Shown: positions 26,731-36,987, counted from the stretch's first letter. The stretch: DNA of 64,000 nt from Corallococcus sp. AS-1-6 (GCF_020037015.1 NZ_JAIQDE010000020.1:1-64000); one strand, 5' to 3'. Made by a program: numbers and translations. Notes: generated by a model not told the origin, from the sequence alone.

Positions 26731-28956
26731 GTGTCGGAACCCGGCGTTTCCTGGGCAGGCCGCTACCGCCTGAGCGCGCGCATCGCGACGGGCGGCATGG
26801 CGGAGGTGTATCTGGCGCGCGCCATCAGCCTGGACGGGCAGCGCGGCCCGGCCGTGGCGGTGAAGCGGCTGATGCCGCACCTGGCCGGGGACCGGCGCAT
26901 CGTGCAGATGTTCCTCAACGAGGCGCGCATCACCGCGCAGGTGCGCCACCCGAACGTGGTGTCCATCCTGGAGCTGGGCATGGAGGGCGGGGAGCCCTTC
27001 ATCGCCATGGAGCTGTTGGAGGGGCGCTCGTTCGCGGAGGTGCGGCAGGAGGCCGCCGAGCGCGGCCAGCGCGTGCCGCTGGGCATCACCCTGCGCGTGC
27101 TGGTGGACGCGTGCCGGGGCCTGGACGCCGCGCACCGCGCCGTGGACGAGGCGGGCCGGCCGCTGAAAATCGTCCACCGCGACTTCACGCCGGACAACAT
27201 CCACGTCGGGGCGAACGGCGCGGTGAAGGTCATCGACTTCGGCATCGCGAAGGCGGACGCGCTGGGGTCGGGGACGGAGCCCGGGACGCTGAAGGGGAAG
27301 TTCTTCTACATGTCGCCGGAGATGATCGCCGGCCGCAGCGTGGACCACCGCGCGGACCTGTTCGCCGCGGGGGTGATGCTCTACGAGCAACTGTGCGGCC
27401 GGCGGCCCTTCACCGGCATGTCCACCGAGGAGGTGCTCACGCGCATCTCCGAGGGAAGGCCGAAGCCCCCCACCGCGTTCGACCCGTCCGTGCCGCAGGC
27501 GCTGGAGGCGGTGTGTCTCAAGGCGCTCGCGAAGGACCCGGAGGCGCGCTTCGACAGCCTGCAGACGTTCATCGCCGCCATCGAGCGGCTGGGCGGGCCC
27601 GCGGAGGTCGCCGCGCCCGCGCAGGTGGCCGCGTACCTGGACACGCTGTTTCCGCCGGACCGCGACCCCAAGCGGCTGGCGCTGCGCAACGCGAGGCTCG
27701 CGGACCCCTCCAGCTCGGGCGCGGAGGGGGCCCCCACCATGGACGTGCTCCCGCCGTTCGGCGTGCAGGGCATCCCGTCCTGGCCCGTGCCGCCGCCGGT
27801 CGCCGCTCCGCCGGCCTCACGTCCCCTTCCGCCCCTGGGCACCCACACCGTGTCGATTCGCGGCGCGACCCGGCCCGTGACGGCGGAGATTCCGGTCTCG
27901 ACCCCGGGCTCCCCGGCGGAGGGCGCCGCCGGACTCCAGGCTCCGGCGCCGGGTGGGAGCCAGGCGCGCGGTGACGCTCCGGCAGGGGCTCGCGAGCCGG
28001 CGTCGCGTGGCGCGCCCCGGTCGCGGCGGGCCCTGGCCATCGTCGCGGGCGTGCTCGCGCTGGGCGGACTGGGCGCGGGGGCCATGTGGCACCTGCGGCG
28101 CCCGGACCTGCCGCCCCCCGCGAGGCTCGCCGCCGCCGAAGCCGCCACCACGGCGGAGGCGAAGGTGTCCGCGCTGGAGGGGCTGGGCAAGGACGTGCGC
28201 GCCACGGCCAGGGAGCTGGCTCGCGCGGGCACGCTGCTGCTCGACGCGGGCGCCCACTCGCAGGCGCTGGCGCTGGCGGAGGCCTACACCTCGCGCTTCC
28301 CGAAGGAGGCGGAGGCGCACCTGCTCGCCGCGCGCGCCGCCACCGAGCTGCGCATGGGCAAGCGCGCGGAGCGCGCCATCGACGAGGCCACCGCCCTGGC
28401 CCCCAAGGACGTCCGCGCGCCGCTGGCCCTGGCCGACCTGCGGGCCCGCCAGGGTGACGTGCCGGGGGCGCTGACCGCGCTCGCGAAGGCGTACGCGCAG
28501 GCGCCGGGCTCCGCCCAGGTCGCGCCCCGCTACGGCCAGCTCCTGTCCCAGGGAGGCCGGCTGGACGAGGCCGCCACCGTGCTGTCCGCCTGGACGCGCC
28601 AGCACGACGACGCCGAGTCCCTGGCGGAGCTGGGCTTCGTGCGCTTCCGCCAGGAGAAGCTGGACGACGCCACCGCCCTGCTCAAGCGCGCGCAGCGCAA
28701 GGCCCCCACGCTCGCGGTGGCCCACTCCTACCTGGGGGCCGTCCTCTTCCGGCAGGGCGACCTGCGCGGCGCCGAGCGCGAATACCGGGAGGCCGAGCGG
28801 CTGGCCCCGGACGACCCCCGCGCCCTCACCGCGCGTTGCCAACTCCACGTCCACGAAGGCGATGCCGCCGGGGTGGCCGAGGTGAAACGTACGCTGGCGG
28901 AAAGGTTCCCGGACCGGGCGGTGGCGCTCGCGGCGGAGTGCGGAGCGGGGAACTAA
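26731..28956 (+). CDS. Ser/Thr protein kinase with transmembrane helix and TPR domain
   Basis: A protein of about 741 residues. The Hanks-type kinase domain (about 10-290) has IATGGMAEVYLA, VAVKRL, IVHRDFTPDNIHV, VIDFGIAK and MSPEMIAG. A Pro/Ala-rich linker follows, then one membrane helix near 435-455 (RALAIVAGVLALGGLGAGAMW), then TPR-like repeats to the end, which would be outside the cytoplasm. The start is GTG at 26731 or the TTG just before it. The amidohydrolase gene diverges 244 bp away. Confidence 0.9.
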   Translation: MSEPGVSWAGRYRLSARIATGGMAEVYLARAISLDGQRGPAVAVKRLMPHLAGDRRIVQMFLNEARITAQVRHPNVVSILELGMEGGEPFIAMELLEGRSFAEVRQEAAERGQRVPLGITLRVLVDACRGLDAAHRAVDEAGRPLKIVHRDFTPDNIHVGANGAVKVIDFGIAKADALGSGTEPGTLKGKFFYMSPEMIAGRSVDHRADLFAAGVMLYEQLCGRRPFTGMSTEEVLTRISEGRPKPPTAFDPSVPQALEAVCLKALAKDPEARFDSLQTFIAAIERLGGPAEVAAPAQVAAYLDTLFPPDRDPKRLALRNARLADPSSSGAEGAPTMDVLPPFGVQGIPSWPVPPPVAAPPASRPLPPLGTHTVSIRGATRPVTAEIPVSTPGSPAEGAAGLQAPAPGGSQARGDAPAGAREPASRGAPRSRRALAIVAGVLALGGLGAGAMWHLRRPDLPPPARLAAAEAATTAEAKVSALEGLGKDVRATARELARAGTLLLDAGAHSQALALAEAYTSRFPKEAEAHLLAARAATELRMGKRAERAIDEATALAPKDVRAPLALADLRARQGDVPGALTALAKAYAQAPGSAQVAPRYGQLLSQGGRLDEAATVLSAWTRQHDDAESLAELGFVRFRQEKLDDATALLKRAQRKAPTLAVAHSYLGAVLFRQGDLRGAEREYREAERLAPDDPRALTARCQLHVHEGDAAGVAEVKRTLAERFPDRAVALAAECGAGN

Positions 28957-28967
28957 CTTCCACCACC

Positions 28968-29984
28968 ATGCGCCTTCGCTTGCTCGCCCTCGCCGCGTCC
29001 AGCCTGCTGCTGACCGCCACCGCGTGCGGTGCCACGGACGACTCCGGCACGCCGCCCGACGACGAAACGGAGCTTCCGGACACGTCGGCCGGGGACGTGG
29101 CTCCCCCGGACCGCACGGCCTGTTCGGGCCTGACCGTGACGCCCGGCACCTACGACTGGACCGTCGAGCACGGCGGCCGCACCCGCGCCTTCCGCGTCCA
29201 CGTCCCCACCGGCTACGACGCCACGAAGCCCACGCCCGTCGTCCTCAGCTTCCACGGCTTCGGCTCCACCGAGCAGGAGCAGGAGCTGCTGACCGGCTTC
29301 TCCTCGCTGGCCGACGCGGAGGGCTTCATCGCGGTGTACCCGCGCGGCCTGAGCTTCCAGGAGGTCTACGGCCGGGGAGACGCGGACACCCGGGGCTGGA
29401 ACGGCGAGGCCTGCTGTGGCCCGGCGCAGCTCGCCAACGTGGACGACGTGGGCTTCGTGGACGCGCTGCTCGCGGACCTGGACACCCGCGTGTGCACGGA
29501 CCCGCGCCGCGTCTTCGCCAACGGCTTCTCCAATGGGGGGTTCTTCTCCTACCGGCTGGCCTGTGAGCGCGCCCAGCGCATCGCCGCCATCGCGCCCGTG
29601 TCGGGCATGGAGGGCGTGACGGACTGCCGCCCGTCGCGTCCGGTCCCCGTGCTCCACTTCCACGGCAGCGCCGACGAGACCATCTTCTACGACGGCGGCA
29701 GCAACGTCCCCGGCGGCAAGCCCTACCCGTCCGCCCCGGAGTCCGTGCGCCGCTTCGCGGAGCTCAACGGCTGCGCCGGTCCTCAGCAGCAGACGTATCA
29801 GCAGGGCAACAGCACCTGCGTGGCGTATACGGGCTGCCAGCCGGAGAGCGCCACCGCGAGCCTGTGCACCGTCACCGGCGGCAAGCATGCGTGGCCCGGC
29901 CAGCCCCTCTACAATGGCGGCACGACGGACCTGGACGCGTCCCTCCAGATGTGGCGCTTCTTCCAGGCGCGTCCCCGCCCCTGA
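28968..29984 (+). CDS. LpqC/PHB-depolymerase-type esterase lipoprotein
   Basis: A 338-residue exported alpha/beta hydrolase. The signal peptide ends in a lipobox (LLTATACG, Cys20), followed by an acidic linker of about 35 residues. The hydrolase domain has LSFHGFGS for the oxyanion hole, nucleophile Ser in FANGFSNGGFF, an acid in HFHGSADETI and His in GGKHAWPG. Such enzymes cleave short esters, feruloyl groups or polyhydroxyalkanoate; the substrate is unknown. It begins 11 bases after the kinase gene and probably shares its transcript. Confidence 0.85.
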   Translation: MRLRLLALAASSLLLTATACGATDDSGTPPDDETELPDTSAGDVAPPDRTACSGLTVTPGTYDWTVEHGGRTRAFRVHVPTGYDATKPTPVVLSFHGFGSTEQEQELLTGFSSLADAEGFIAVYPRGLSFQEVYGRGDADTRGWNGEACCGPAQLANVDDVGFVDALLADLDTRVCTDPRRVFANGFSNGGFFSYRLACERAQRIAAIAPVSGMEGVTDCRPSRPVPVLHFHGSADETIFYDGGSNVPGGKPYPSAPESVRRFAELNGCAGPQQQTYQQGNSTCVAYTGCQPESATASLCTVTGGKHAWPGQPLYNGGTTDLDASLQMWRFFQARPRP

Positions 29985-29994
29985 AGGAGGCCGC

Positions 29995-30759
29995 GTCACG
30001 CCGCCCCGCGCGCTCATCATCAACGCCGATGACCTGGGCTACGACCCGGGCATCACCCGGGGCATCCTCCAGGCGATGCGCGAGGGCGTCGTCTCCTCCG
30101 CCACCCTGCTGGTGAACGCACCGGACTCCGAGTCCGCCGCGAGGCAGGCCCGGGGACTCGCCATCGGGTTGCACCTGAACCTGGACCGGGGCGCCCCCGT
30201 GGCCCCCGGCTTCCCGAGCGGGTGGCGCACCGTGGACGGAGGCCTCGACGGCGGCCGCGTGGGCGGGCTCCCCGCGGACGTGGTGGAGGCGGAGGCGCTC
30301 GCGCAGTTGGAGCGGCTGGAGCGGCTGCTGGGCCAGGCCGCCACGCACCTGGACGTGCACAAGCACCTGCACCGGCACCCCCAGGTCCTGGAGGGACTGT
30401 CGCGCGTCGCGAGGCGCGCGGGCCTCCCGGTGCGCTCCATCGACGCGGACATGCGCGGCGCGCTGAGGGCCCGAGGGGTGGCCACGAACGACCACTTCAT
30501 GGGCGAGTCCGGCGCGACGGCATACTGGACGCCAGAGCGCTTCGCCCAGGCCGTGGCGGCGCTGCCTGGCGAAGGCGTCACGGAGTGGATGTGCCACCCC
30601 GGCCAACTGCCCGAGCTCGTCACCACGCGCTACGCCGCGCAGCGCGAGGTGGAGCGGGCCACCTTCGTGGACGCCCGCTCGCGCGAGGCTCTGGAACAGG
30701 CGGGAGTCCGTCCCTCGGACTACCGCGTCCTGAGCGAGGACCGACTCACGCGGGCGTGA
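29995..30759 (+). CDS. ChbG/YdjC-family carbohydrate deacetylase
   Basis: About 255 residues. Family motifs: IINADDLGYDPGITRGI with the metal-binding Asp pair, GLHLNLDRGAP, HLDVHKHLHRHPQV with His ligands, and EWMCHPGQLP. These enzymes deacetylate chito-oligosaccharides. A good AAGGAGG site sits at 29984-29990, but the codon at the right distance is GTC, not GTG. The next upstream in-frame ATG (29914) lies deep inside the esterase gene. I take 29995 as the likeliest start, which would need a non-standard codon. The 3' end overlaps the convergent kinase gene by 14 bp. Confidence 0.78.
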   Translation, partial: VTPPRALIINADDLGYDPGITRGILQAMREGVVSSATLLVNAPDSESAARQARGLAIGLHLNLDRGAPVAPGFPSGWRTVDGGLDGGRVGGLPADVVEAEALAQLERLERLLGQAATHLDVHKHLHRHPQVLEGLSRVARRAGLPVRSIDADMRGALRARGVATNDHFMGESGATAYWTPERFAQAVAALPGEGVTEWMCHPGQLPELVTTRYAAQREVERATFVDARSREALEQAGVRPSDYRVLSEDRLTRA

Positions 30760-32701
30760 CGAGCGGGAGCTCCGACTCCACCGGCGTCAGCGTCCGGCGC
30801 GCCTCGCGCGTCAGCACGGTGCGCACGCCCGCGAGCAGTTCCTCCGGGCGGTACGGCCGGGGACACAGCGCGGCGTTCTCCTGCGCCCACCACGGCCGCG
30901 CATCCCCCGCCAGCAGGATGGGCACCGGCCGCGCGCGGGGCAGCGTGGCGAAGGTCTCCAGGAAGCTGCCCACCGCGGACTGCGTGGCGCTCGTGGACAG
31001 GACGATGAGGTCCACCGGCAGGTGCGTCGCCTTGCGCAGGGCCTCCGCGCCGCTCTGCACGGTGAAGACCTCGAAGCCCTCCGCCCGCAGGGTGCGCTCC
31101 GCCGTGGCCTCCTGGTTCGAGTCCTCGTCCAACACCAGCACGCGCCGGGGCAGCCTCCGCACCTCGTGCGCGGGCATGCGCGGCAGGTCCAGGAGGAACG
31201 TGGAGCCCTCGCCCTCGCGGCTGCGCAGCGCCAGCGCGCCGCCGTGCATCTTCACGATGGAGTGGCTGATGAACAGGCCCAGCCCCAACCCGCCGAAGTT
31301 GCGGTGCGACACGTTGCGCGCCCGGTAGAAGCGCTGGAACACCAGCGCCTGGTCCGCGCCCGGAATCCCGATGCCGTGGTCCTGCACCTGGATGCGCGCC
31401 GACTCCGCCGTGCGCCCCACCCGCACCGCGATGGGCGCCCCGGCCGGGCTGTACTTGTGCGCGTTCTCCAGCAGGTTCACAAGCACCTGCTCCAGCCTGT
31501 CCCTATCGCCCAGCACCCAGACGCCGTCGTGCGGCACGTCCACCGTGAAGGGGCGCTCGAAGGCGTGGCGGAAGTGGTCCACCACCTCCGCCACCAACTG
31601 CCCCACCTCCAGCGGCGACGACTCCAGCGCCAGCCGGCCCAGCTCCAGGCGGCTCGCGTCCAGCAGGTCCTCCACCAGCCCCGCCAGCCGGTCCACCTGC
31701 CGCTTCGACTTGAGCACGCTCGCGAGCGCCACCGGCTGCCCCGCGGCGATGCGGCGCTCCATGGAGTACAGGCCCAGCTTCAGCGGCGTGAGCGGCGTCT
31801 TCAGCTCGTGCGACGCGATGGACATGAACTCCTCGCGCACGCGCAGGGCGGACTGGGCTTCGCGCAAGAGCCGCGCGTTCTCCACCGCCACCGCCAGTTG
31901 GCTGGCCGCCGCGCTCCACATCTCCAGCTCGCGCACGGAGAAGGACGCGCCCTGCTCCTTGTAGATGAGCAGCAGGCCCACCGTGCGGCGCGGCGCGCAC
32001 AACGGCACCGCCGCGAACACGGAGCCCACCGCGTCGCCGTAGCCGCGCTGGATGCCCAACTGCGGCTGGCGCAGGGCCAGGGCCTGACGGTAGGGGTCCT
32101 CGGACGGGTCGAACGCGTCCTGGGGCGCGTCCAGGCCCTCCAGGTCCGACACCGCCATGCGCTTGAGCGTCGCGTCGTCCTCCTCGTAGAGGAACACCTC
32201 CGCGCGCCGCACCTGCGCGCACCGCACCAGCGACACCACGGCGGCCGAGCAGACGCGGTCCACCTCCAGCGACTCCCCCACCGCGCGGGCAATCTCCCGC
32301 ACGGCCTGTGAAAACGCCCCCTCGTCGTCCACGCCGGACGGCTCCACCACCAGCCACGCCCCGGCCGAGCCGTCCGTGTGGGTGGGCTTCACCTGCACAC
32401 GCACCTGCCGGAGCGTGCGGGTGATGACATGGCCGGAGTGGGCCCGGTGCTCGCGGATGGCACGCTCCAGGGCGTCCAGGCTGCGGCCGGGCTCCAGGGC
32501 CTCCAGCAGGGTGCTGCCCGGGGAGAGCGTCACGCCCGTCTTGGCCGCGAAGCCCGCCTCGCACCATTGGACGCGCAGGTCGGGCCCCACGCGCAGCAGC
32601 GCTTGGGGCAGGCACGAGAGGACATCCTCGACGTCGTTGGGTGGCAGCATGGAAGGGGGCGAAGCAGGGGTCGCCGGAGGGAGATAGGAATCCCCGAGCA
32701 T
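30746..32701 (-). CDS. PAS-GAF hybrid histidine kinase with a degenerate receiver
   Basis: A protein of about 651 residues. An N-terminal PAS-like domain (about 20-125) is followed by a GAF domain (about 135-300), HisKA with phospho-His in [15 protein letters not shown], and HATPase with [21 protein letters not shown] and [10 protein letters not shown]. The C-terminal receiver-like domain ([12 protein letters not shown]...) has Ser-Thr-Ser where the phosphoacceptor Asp should be ([11 protein letters not shown]) and no clear conserved Lys. It is therefore probably a pseudo-receiver. Start could also be ATG at 32650. No membrane helix was seen. Confidence 0.87.
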   Translation of the reverse strand: MLGDSYLPPATPASPPSMLPPNDVEDVLSCLPQALLRVGPDLRVQWCEAGFAAKTGVTLSPGSTLLEALEPGRSLDALERAIREHRAHSGHVITRTLRQVRVQVKPTHTDGSAGAWLVVEPSGVDDEGAFSQAVREIARAVGESLEVDRVCSAAVVSLVRCAQVRRAEVFLYEEDDATLKRMAVSDLEGLDAPQDAFDPSEDPYRQALALRQPQLGIQRGYGDAVGSVFAAVPLCAPRRTVGLLLIYKEQGASFSVRELEMWSAAASQLAVAVENARLLREAQSALRVREEFMSIASHELKTPLTPLKLGLYSMERRIAAGQPVALASVLKSKRQVDRLAGLVEDLLDASRLELGRLALESSPLEVGQLVAEVVDHFRHAFERPFTVDVPHDGVWVLGDRDRLEQVLVNLLENAHKYSPAGAPIAVRVGRTAESARIQVQDHGIGIPGADQALVFQRFYRARNVSHRNFGGLGLGLFISHSIVKMHGGALALRSREGEGSTFLLDLPRMPAHEVRRLPRRVLVLDEDSNQEATAERTLRAEGFEVFTVQSGAEALRKATHLPVDLIVLSTSATQSAVGSFLETFATLPRARPVPILLAGDARPWWAQENAALCPRPYRPEELLAGVRTVLTREARRTLTPVESELPLVTPA

Positions 32702-32808
32702 GATCGCCAACCACCCCCGGACGTTCTCCTGTCCCCGGGGGTCGCGGCACGTTGGGACCCGAACAGAGCCCGGGCCGGGCAGCCGGGGAGGCGACGTCGT
32801 GGAGGGCG

Positions 32809-32836
32809 GTGACACGCGCCGAACGTGTGCTAGACG
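32809..32836 (+). promoter_or_regulatory. Possible promoter giving a near-leaderless queF mRNA
   Basis: GTGACA (32809-32814), a 16-base spacer and TAGACG (32831-32836), with the -10 ending seven bases before the queF ATG. No ribosome binding site precedes that ATG, which fits leaderless translation. Confidence 0.35.
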
Positions 32837-32843
32837 ACAGCGC

Positions 32844-33209
32844 ATGCCCTCTCAGCCGTCCAAGGAAATCCAGACCTTCCCCAACCCCGCCGCCGATCGC
32901 GACTACGAGATCGCCTTCGACGTGCCGGAGTTCACCTGCCTGTGCCCGCTCACGGGCCAGCCGGACTTCGCGCGCTTCACCATCAAGTACGTGCCGGATC
33001 AGCTCTGCGTGGAGCTCAAGAGCCTGAAGCTGTACATGTGGTCCTACCGCAACGAGGGCGCCTTCCACGAGAAGGTGACCAACACCATCGCGGACGACAT
33101 CATCAAGGCCATCCAGCCGCGCAAGCTCACCGTGGTGGGCGACTTCTTCGTGCGCGGCGGCATCGGGACCATCGTCACCGTCACGCACGACAAGAAGAAG
33201 CAGGCCTGA
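32844..33209 (+). CDS. queF: NADPH-dependent 7-cyano-7-deazaguanine reductase
   Basis: A 121-residue short-form QueF that reduces preQ0 to preQ1 in queuosine synthesis. The catalytic Cys is in [14 protein letters not shown], and the signature [20 protein letters not shown] is complete. The length equals the unimodular (YkvM) type rather than the longer E. coli type. Other queuosine genes are not in the window. ATG at 32844 is chosen because the family N-terminus starts there. Confidence 0.95.
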   Translation: MPSQPSKEIQTFPNPAADRDYEIAFDVPEFTCLCPLTGQPDFARFTIKYVPDQLCVELKSLKLYMWSYRNEGAFHEKVTNTIADDIIKAIQPRKLTVVGDFFVRGGIGTIVTVTHDKKKQA

Positions 33210-33222
33210 AGCCCCGCGCCGC

Positions 33223-34326
33223 TCAGCGGGTGAGCTGCTCCAGCAGCGGCGCCCACTGGGACTGGGACAGGTAGAGGCCGGTGCCCGCCGCGGCGATGCC
33301 GGCGGTGAGCGCGGCCAGCACCCACTTGAGCCTGCCGGGCGCACGCGCGGGCTTCTTCGTGGCGAAGACGTCCAGCACGCCCAGCTCCTGCTGGGTGAGG
33401 TGGGCCAGGGCCTCCGTCTCCGTGAGCTTCTCGCGGTAGCGCAGGAAGGCCACGAGCAGCGCGGGGTGGGACACGCGCACCTCGTGGGCGAGGAACAGGT
33501 CCAGCTCGCGGCGCATGGCCGCGGCGTCCGGGAAGCGGGCCTCCGGCTTCACCGACAGCGCGCGCTTCACGATGCGCGCGAGCGGTGGCGGCACGTGCGG
33601 GGCCACCTTCTGGAGGGGGATGAACTTGCCGTCGCGGATGCGGGCGAACACCTCGCCGGCCGTCTTGCCCACGAAGGGGCGGGTGCCGGAGAGGGCCTCG
33701 TAGAGGAGCACGCCCAGGGAGAAGATGTCGGTCCGCGCGTCGATGGGCGCGCCCGTCACCTGCTCCGGGGACATGTACGACGGCGTGCCCACGGCCATGC
33801 CCTGCTGGGTGAGGGCCTCCAGGCTCACGTCCTTGGCGATGCCGAAGTCCATGAGCTTCACCTCACCGGACTTGGTGAGCATGACGTTCGCGGGCTTCAG
33901 GTCGCGGTGGATGATGCGGCGGAAGTGCGCGTGGTCGAGCGCGCTGGCGATGCGCGCGCCGATGACGGCGGCGACGTCCGGGGGCAGCGGGCCGTCCTTG
34001 ATGAGGCCGTGGAGGGTGGGGCCGTCCACGTACTCCATGACCATGAAGAGGCTGTCGTTCTTCTCCACCAGGTCATAGAGCGTGACGATGTTCTGGTGGC
34101 GGAAGGCGGCGAGCGCCAGCGCCTCGCGGCGGAAGCGGGACAGGGCCTCCTGGTCGCGCTGGCCTTCGGGGAGCAGCTCCTTGATGGCGACCTCGCGCTG
34201 GAGCAGCTCATGCAGGCCGCGATACACGAGCGCCATGCCGCCCCGGCCCAGCTCGCCGAGCACGCGGCAGGCGCCAATCTTGCGGTGACGGATCCTCTCA
34301 CTCTTCTCTGCGGCGGCGACGGTCAC
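33223..34326 (-). CDS. Ser/Thr protein kinase with C-terminal transmembrane helix
   Basis: A 367-residue Hanks-type kinase: LGRGGMALVYRG, VAIKELLP, IIHRDLKPANVML, LMDFGIAKD, GTPSYMSPEQV, all intact. The domain ends near residue 280. A helical stretch and one membrane segment (about 335-355, VLAALTAGIAAAGTGLYL) follow, leaving only about ten residues outside, so it lacks a sensor ectodomain and probably senses through partners or the intracellular part. Confidence 0.92.
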   Translation of the reverse strand: MTVAAAEKSERIRHRKIGACRVLGELGRGGMALVYRGLHELLQREVAIKELLPEGQRDQEALSRFRREALALAAFRHQNIVTLYDLVEKNDSLFMVMEYVDGPTLHGLIKDGPLPPDVAAVIGARIASALDHAHFRRIIHRDLKPANVMLTKSGEVKLMDFGIAKDVSLEALTQQGMAVGTPSYMSPEQVTGAPIDARTDIFSLGVLLYEALSGTRPFVGKTAGEVFARIRDGKFIPLQKVAPHVPPPLARIVKRALSVKPEARFPDAAAMRRELDLFLAHEVRVSHPALLVAFLRYREKLTETEALAHLTQQELGVLDVFATKKPARAPGRLKWVLAALTAGIAAAGTGLYLSQSQWAPLLEQLTR

Positions 34327-34599
34327 GGGTCGCAGGGTATCGATTCACGTCTCATGCGTCGATGGGCCCTCCCTGGCGGGGCGCAGTCGCACAGGTGTGA
34401 TGGAAAGGCGCGGTGTCGCTGTCTCGCGCCAGGGGGCCTACCCGGGGCACGGGGACTGACGGGAGGCGGACAGGGGACTGCGACGCGGGACGCATGGAGG
34501 GCCTGCCTCACGGAGCGCTCCGCCTCCCGTTCCCCTCCGCCCTGCACCGCCCCGCGGGCGTTCCCATGCTTCTTCCATTCAACGTGCCTGGAGGACGCC

Positions 34600-35187
34600 A
34601 TGACGGAACGGGACGCATACATCCAGAAGCTGGAGGCCGAGCAGCGCGAGGCGACCGCTCGCTTCCGTGAAATCGAAGCCCAGGCGGACCTGGCCGACAG
34701 CGAGGACTCCCTCGATGTCCTCACCGGCGCCCAGGCCTTCGGCGACGACGTCAACCGTGAGCTCCAGGCGCTCCGCCGCGCGGACGAGCGCGACTGGGAG
34801 CGCGTCAAGGCCGGCGCGGAGAAGGCCCGCGGGCGCTTCCGTGAGCACCTGGACCGGGCCAGCAGCCGGTGGGAAGCGCTCCGCGAAGGCTACCGCCGCC
34901 AGCGCGAGGCCGAGCTGAAGGCGCTGGGCGCGCAGATGGACGGGTGGATCGCCGCCCACCAGCGCACCCGGGCCGAGGACTCGCTGCTCACGCGCGAGGA
35001 GCTCGACTTCATCACGCGCGGCCTGAAGACCTCCGGCGAGCTGCTCAAGAACCTGCGCCACGCGCACGGACATGCCTGGAAGACGGCCCGCGATCAGTAC
35101 GAGGCCAACTGGCGCGAGCTGCAGGAGCGCTCCCGCCACATCCGCGCCGAGGGCGCCACCGCCCCCGAAGGCGCCTCCCCGCCCTGA
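34600..35187 (+). CDS. Charged coiled-coil protein, unknown function
   Basis: A 195-residue hydrophilic protein rich in Glu, Arg, Ala and Gln, predicted almost wholly helical with heptad-like stretches (YIQKLEAEQREATARFREIE, LREGYRRQREAELKALGAQM). No signal peptide, membrane segment or enzyme motif. ATG at 34600 follows GGAGG. I do not recognise the family; the make-up suggests a structural or adaptor role. The 273 bp upstream, back to the divergent kinase gene, contains nothing else I can identify. Confidence 0.72.
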   Translation: MTERDAYIQKLEAEQREATARFREIEAQADLADSEDSLDVLTGAQAFGDDVNRELQALRRADERDWERVKAGAEKARGRFREHLDRASSRWEALREGYRRQREAELKALGAQMDGWIAAHQRTRAEDSLLTREELDFITRGLKTSGELLKNLRHAHGHAWKTARDQYEANWRELQERSRHIRAEGATAPEGASPP

Positions 35188-35304
35188 TAGGTCATCTTCA
35201 CCAACGCCACACGGCTGTCACACGGCTACGCTAGGAACCGCCCCCACCCGGAGGGACACGGCCCGGAAGGACCGTGCCCCTCCAGGCGTTTCGTCCGCGA
35301 GCCC

Positions 35305-36825
35305 ATGGCCCCTCCCGCACGCCCCTCCCCGACCCCCGTCCTCGCCGCCATCGATGTGGGCACCAACGCCGTGCGCCTGGAGCTGGCCCGCCCGGACGCC
35401 GAGGGCTCGCTCGAGACCCTCCACCAGGAGCGCGACCCCATCCGCCCCGGCGAGGGCGTCTTCACCACCGGCGAGATGCCCCCGGAGACGGCCGACCGGC
35501 TCCTGTCCACCCTGCGCCGCTACGCCGCGCTCTGCCGCCGCCACAAGGCCCAGGTGCGCGCCGTCGCCACCAGCGCGCTGCGCGAGGCCCGCAACCAGCA
35601 GGACATCGTGCGCCGCGTGCACGAGGAGGCCGGCCTGGAGCTGGAGGTCGTCAGCGGCAAGGAGGAGGCCCGCCTCATCTGCCTGGGCGTGCTGCACAGG
35701 AAGCCCTCCAACACCCGCTCGCTCCTCGTGGACATCGGCGGTGGCAGCACGGAGGTCGCCATCGCCACCGGAGAGAAGCCCGACGAGCTCTGGAGCCTCT
35801 CCCTGGGCTCCGTGCGCCTCACGGAGGTGTTCGACACCGCGCGCGCCGTGACGCCCAAGCAACTGCGGCTGATGCGCGGCTTCGTGGAGGAGGTCCTCCA
35901 CAAGACGCTCCCGGAGAAGCTCCCCGCCCTGCCCCGCGTGGCGCTGGGCTCGTCCGGGACCATTGGCGCCGTGGTGGGCTTCGCCGCCGCGGACAACGGA
36001 GGCAACGCCACCGTGCGACAGCTCACCCAGACCGTGGAGACCCTGGCGAAGATGCCGCCGGAGCGCCGCCGCAAGCGCTTCGACCCGCGCCGCGCGGACA
36101 TCATCGTCTCCGGCGCCGTCATCCTGGAGGGCGTCGCGCGACACCTGGGCGTGGAGTCCGTCAGCGTCGTCAACCGCGGCCTGCGCGACGGCCTGCTGGT
36201 GGACCTGCTCTACCGCCAGGACGAGACGCGCGAAGACAGCAGCCTCGCGGACGCGGCGCTCGCCATGGGCCAGCGCTTCCGCTTCGACGAGAAGCACGCC
36301 CGCCAGGTGGCGCGCATGTCGCTGGCCCTCTTCGACGGCCTGGCCTCGCTGCACCAGTTGCCCCTGTCCGTGCGCACGCACCTGGAGGTCGCCGCGCTCC
36401 TGCACGACATCGGCACGGCGGTCAGCTACGAGCGCCACCACCGCCACACGTACTACCTCATCCACAACGCGGACCTGCCGGGCCTGGCGGACCGCGAGCG
36501 GGAGATCATCGCGCGCGTCGCCCGCTACCACCGGCGCTCCCAGCCGGAGCTGTCCCACTCCGGCATGGCCGGGCTCACCCCGTCCGAAGCGCGGCGCGTG
36601 CGCAAGCTGGCCACGCTGTTGCGCCTGGCGAACGCGCTGGACCACAGCCACCACCAGCCCATCCGCGACTTCAAGGTGACGGACGGCCGCGAGGTGGTGA
36701 CGCTGCACCTGCACGCCCGCCACCCGCTCGACCTGGAGCTGTGGAACGCCGAGCGCGAGGTCGCGGCCTTCCGCAAGGTGTTCGGCAAGCGGCTCGCATT
36801 CCAGGTCCACTCGGCCGGGCGCTAG
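35305..36825 (+). CDS. Ppx/GppA exopolyphosphatase/guanosine pentaphosphatase
   Basis: A 506-residue member of the actin-like phosphatase family. Phosphate motifs AAIDVGTNAVRLELA and LLVDIGGGSTEVAIA are present, with VALGSSGTIGAVVG further on. The C-terminal part (about 310-480) has an HD-type helical domain (LLHDIGTAVSYERHHRHTYYL), as in E. coli Ppx. Substrate could be polyphosphate or pppGpp; sequence alone does not decide. Asn replaces Ser in the usual GTNSxR motif (GTNAVR), a minor change. Confidence 0.9.
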   Translation: MAPPARPSPTPVLAAIDVGTNAVRLELARPDAEGSLETLHQERDPIRPGEGVFTTGEMPPETADRLLSTLRRYAALCRRHKAQVRAVATSALREARNQQDIVRRVHEEAGLELEVVSGKEEARLICLGVLHRKPSNTRSLLVDIGGGSTEVAIATGEKPDELWSLSLGSVRLTEVFDTARAVTPKQLRLMRGFVEEVLHKTLPEKLPALPRVALGSSGTIGAVVGFAAADNGGNATVRQLTQTVETLAKMPPERRRKRFDPRRADIIVSGAVILEGVARHLGVESVSVVNRGLRDGLLVDLLYRQDETREDSSLADAALAMGQRFRFDEKHARQVARMSLALFDGLASLHQLPLSVRTHLEVAALLHDIGTAVSYERHHRHTYYLIHNADLPGLADREREIIARVARYHRRSQPELSHSGMAGLTPSEARRVRKLATLLRLANALDHSHHQPIRDFKVTDGREVVTLHLHARHPLDLELWNAEREVAAFRKVFGKRLAFQVHSAGR

Positions 36826-36987
36826 GGGCGGCCTCCCCGCCCGCCCTCCTGCGGAGGGAGCGCTGCGCCTGTCCTGCCCCGCTCCACCGCCGTGGCCAGA
36901 GTCCAGACGAACGGGTCCCGTGCGCCTTCGTGACAGCGCCGTGGGCCTTCACGTCTTTCGAGGCCCTGGCGGGGCAAGGAGCGGAAC

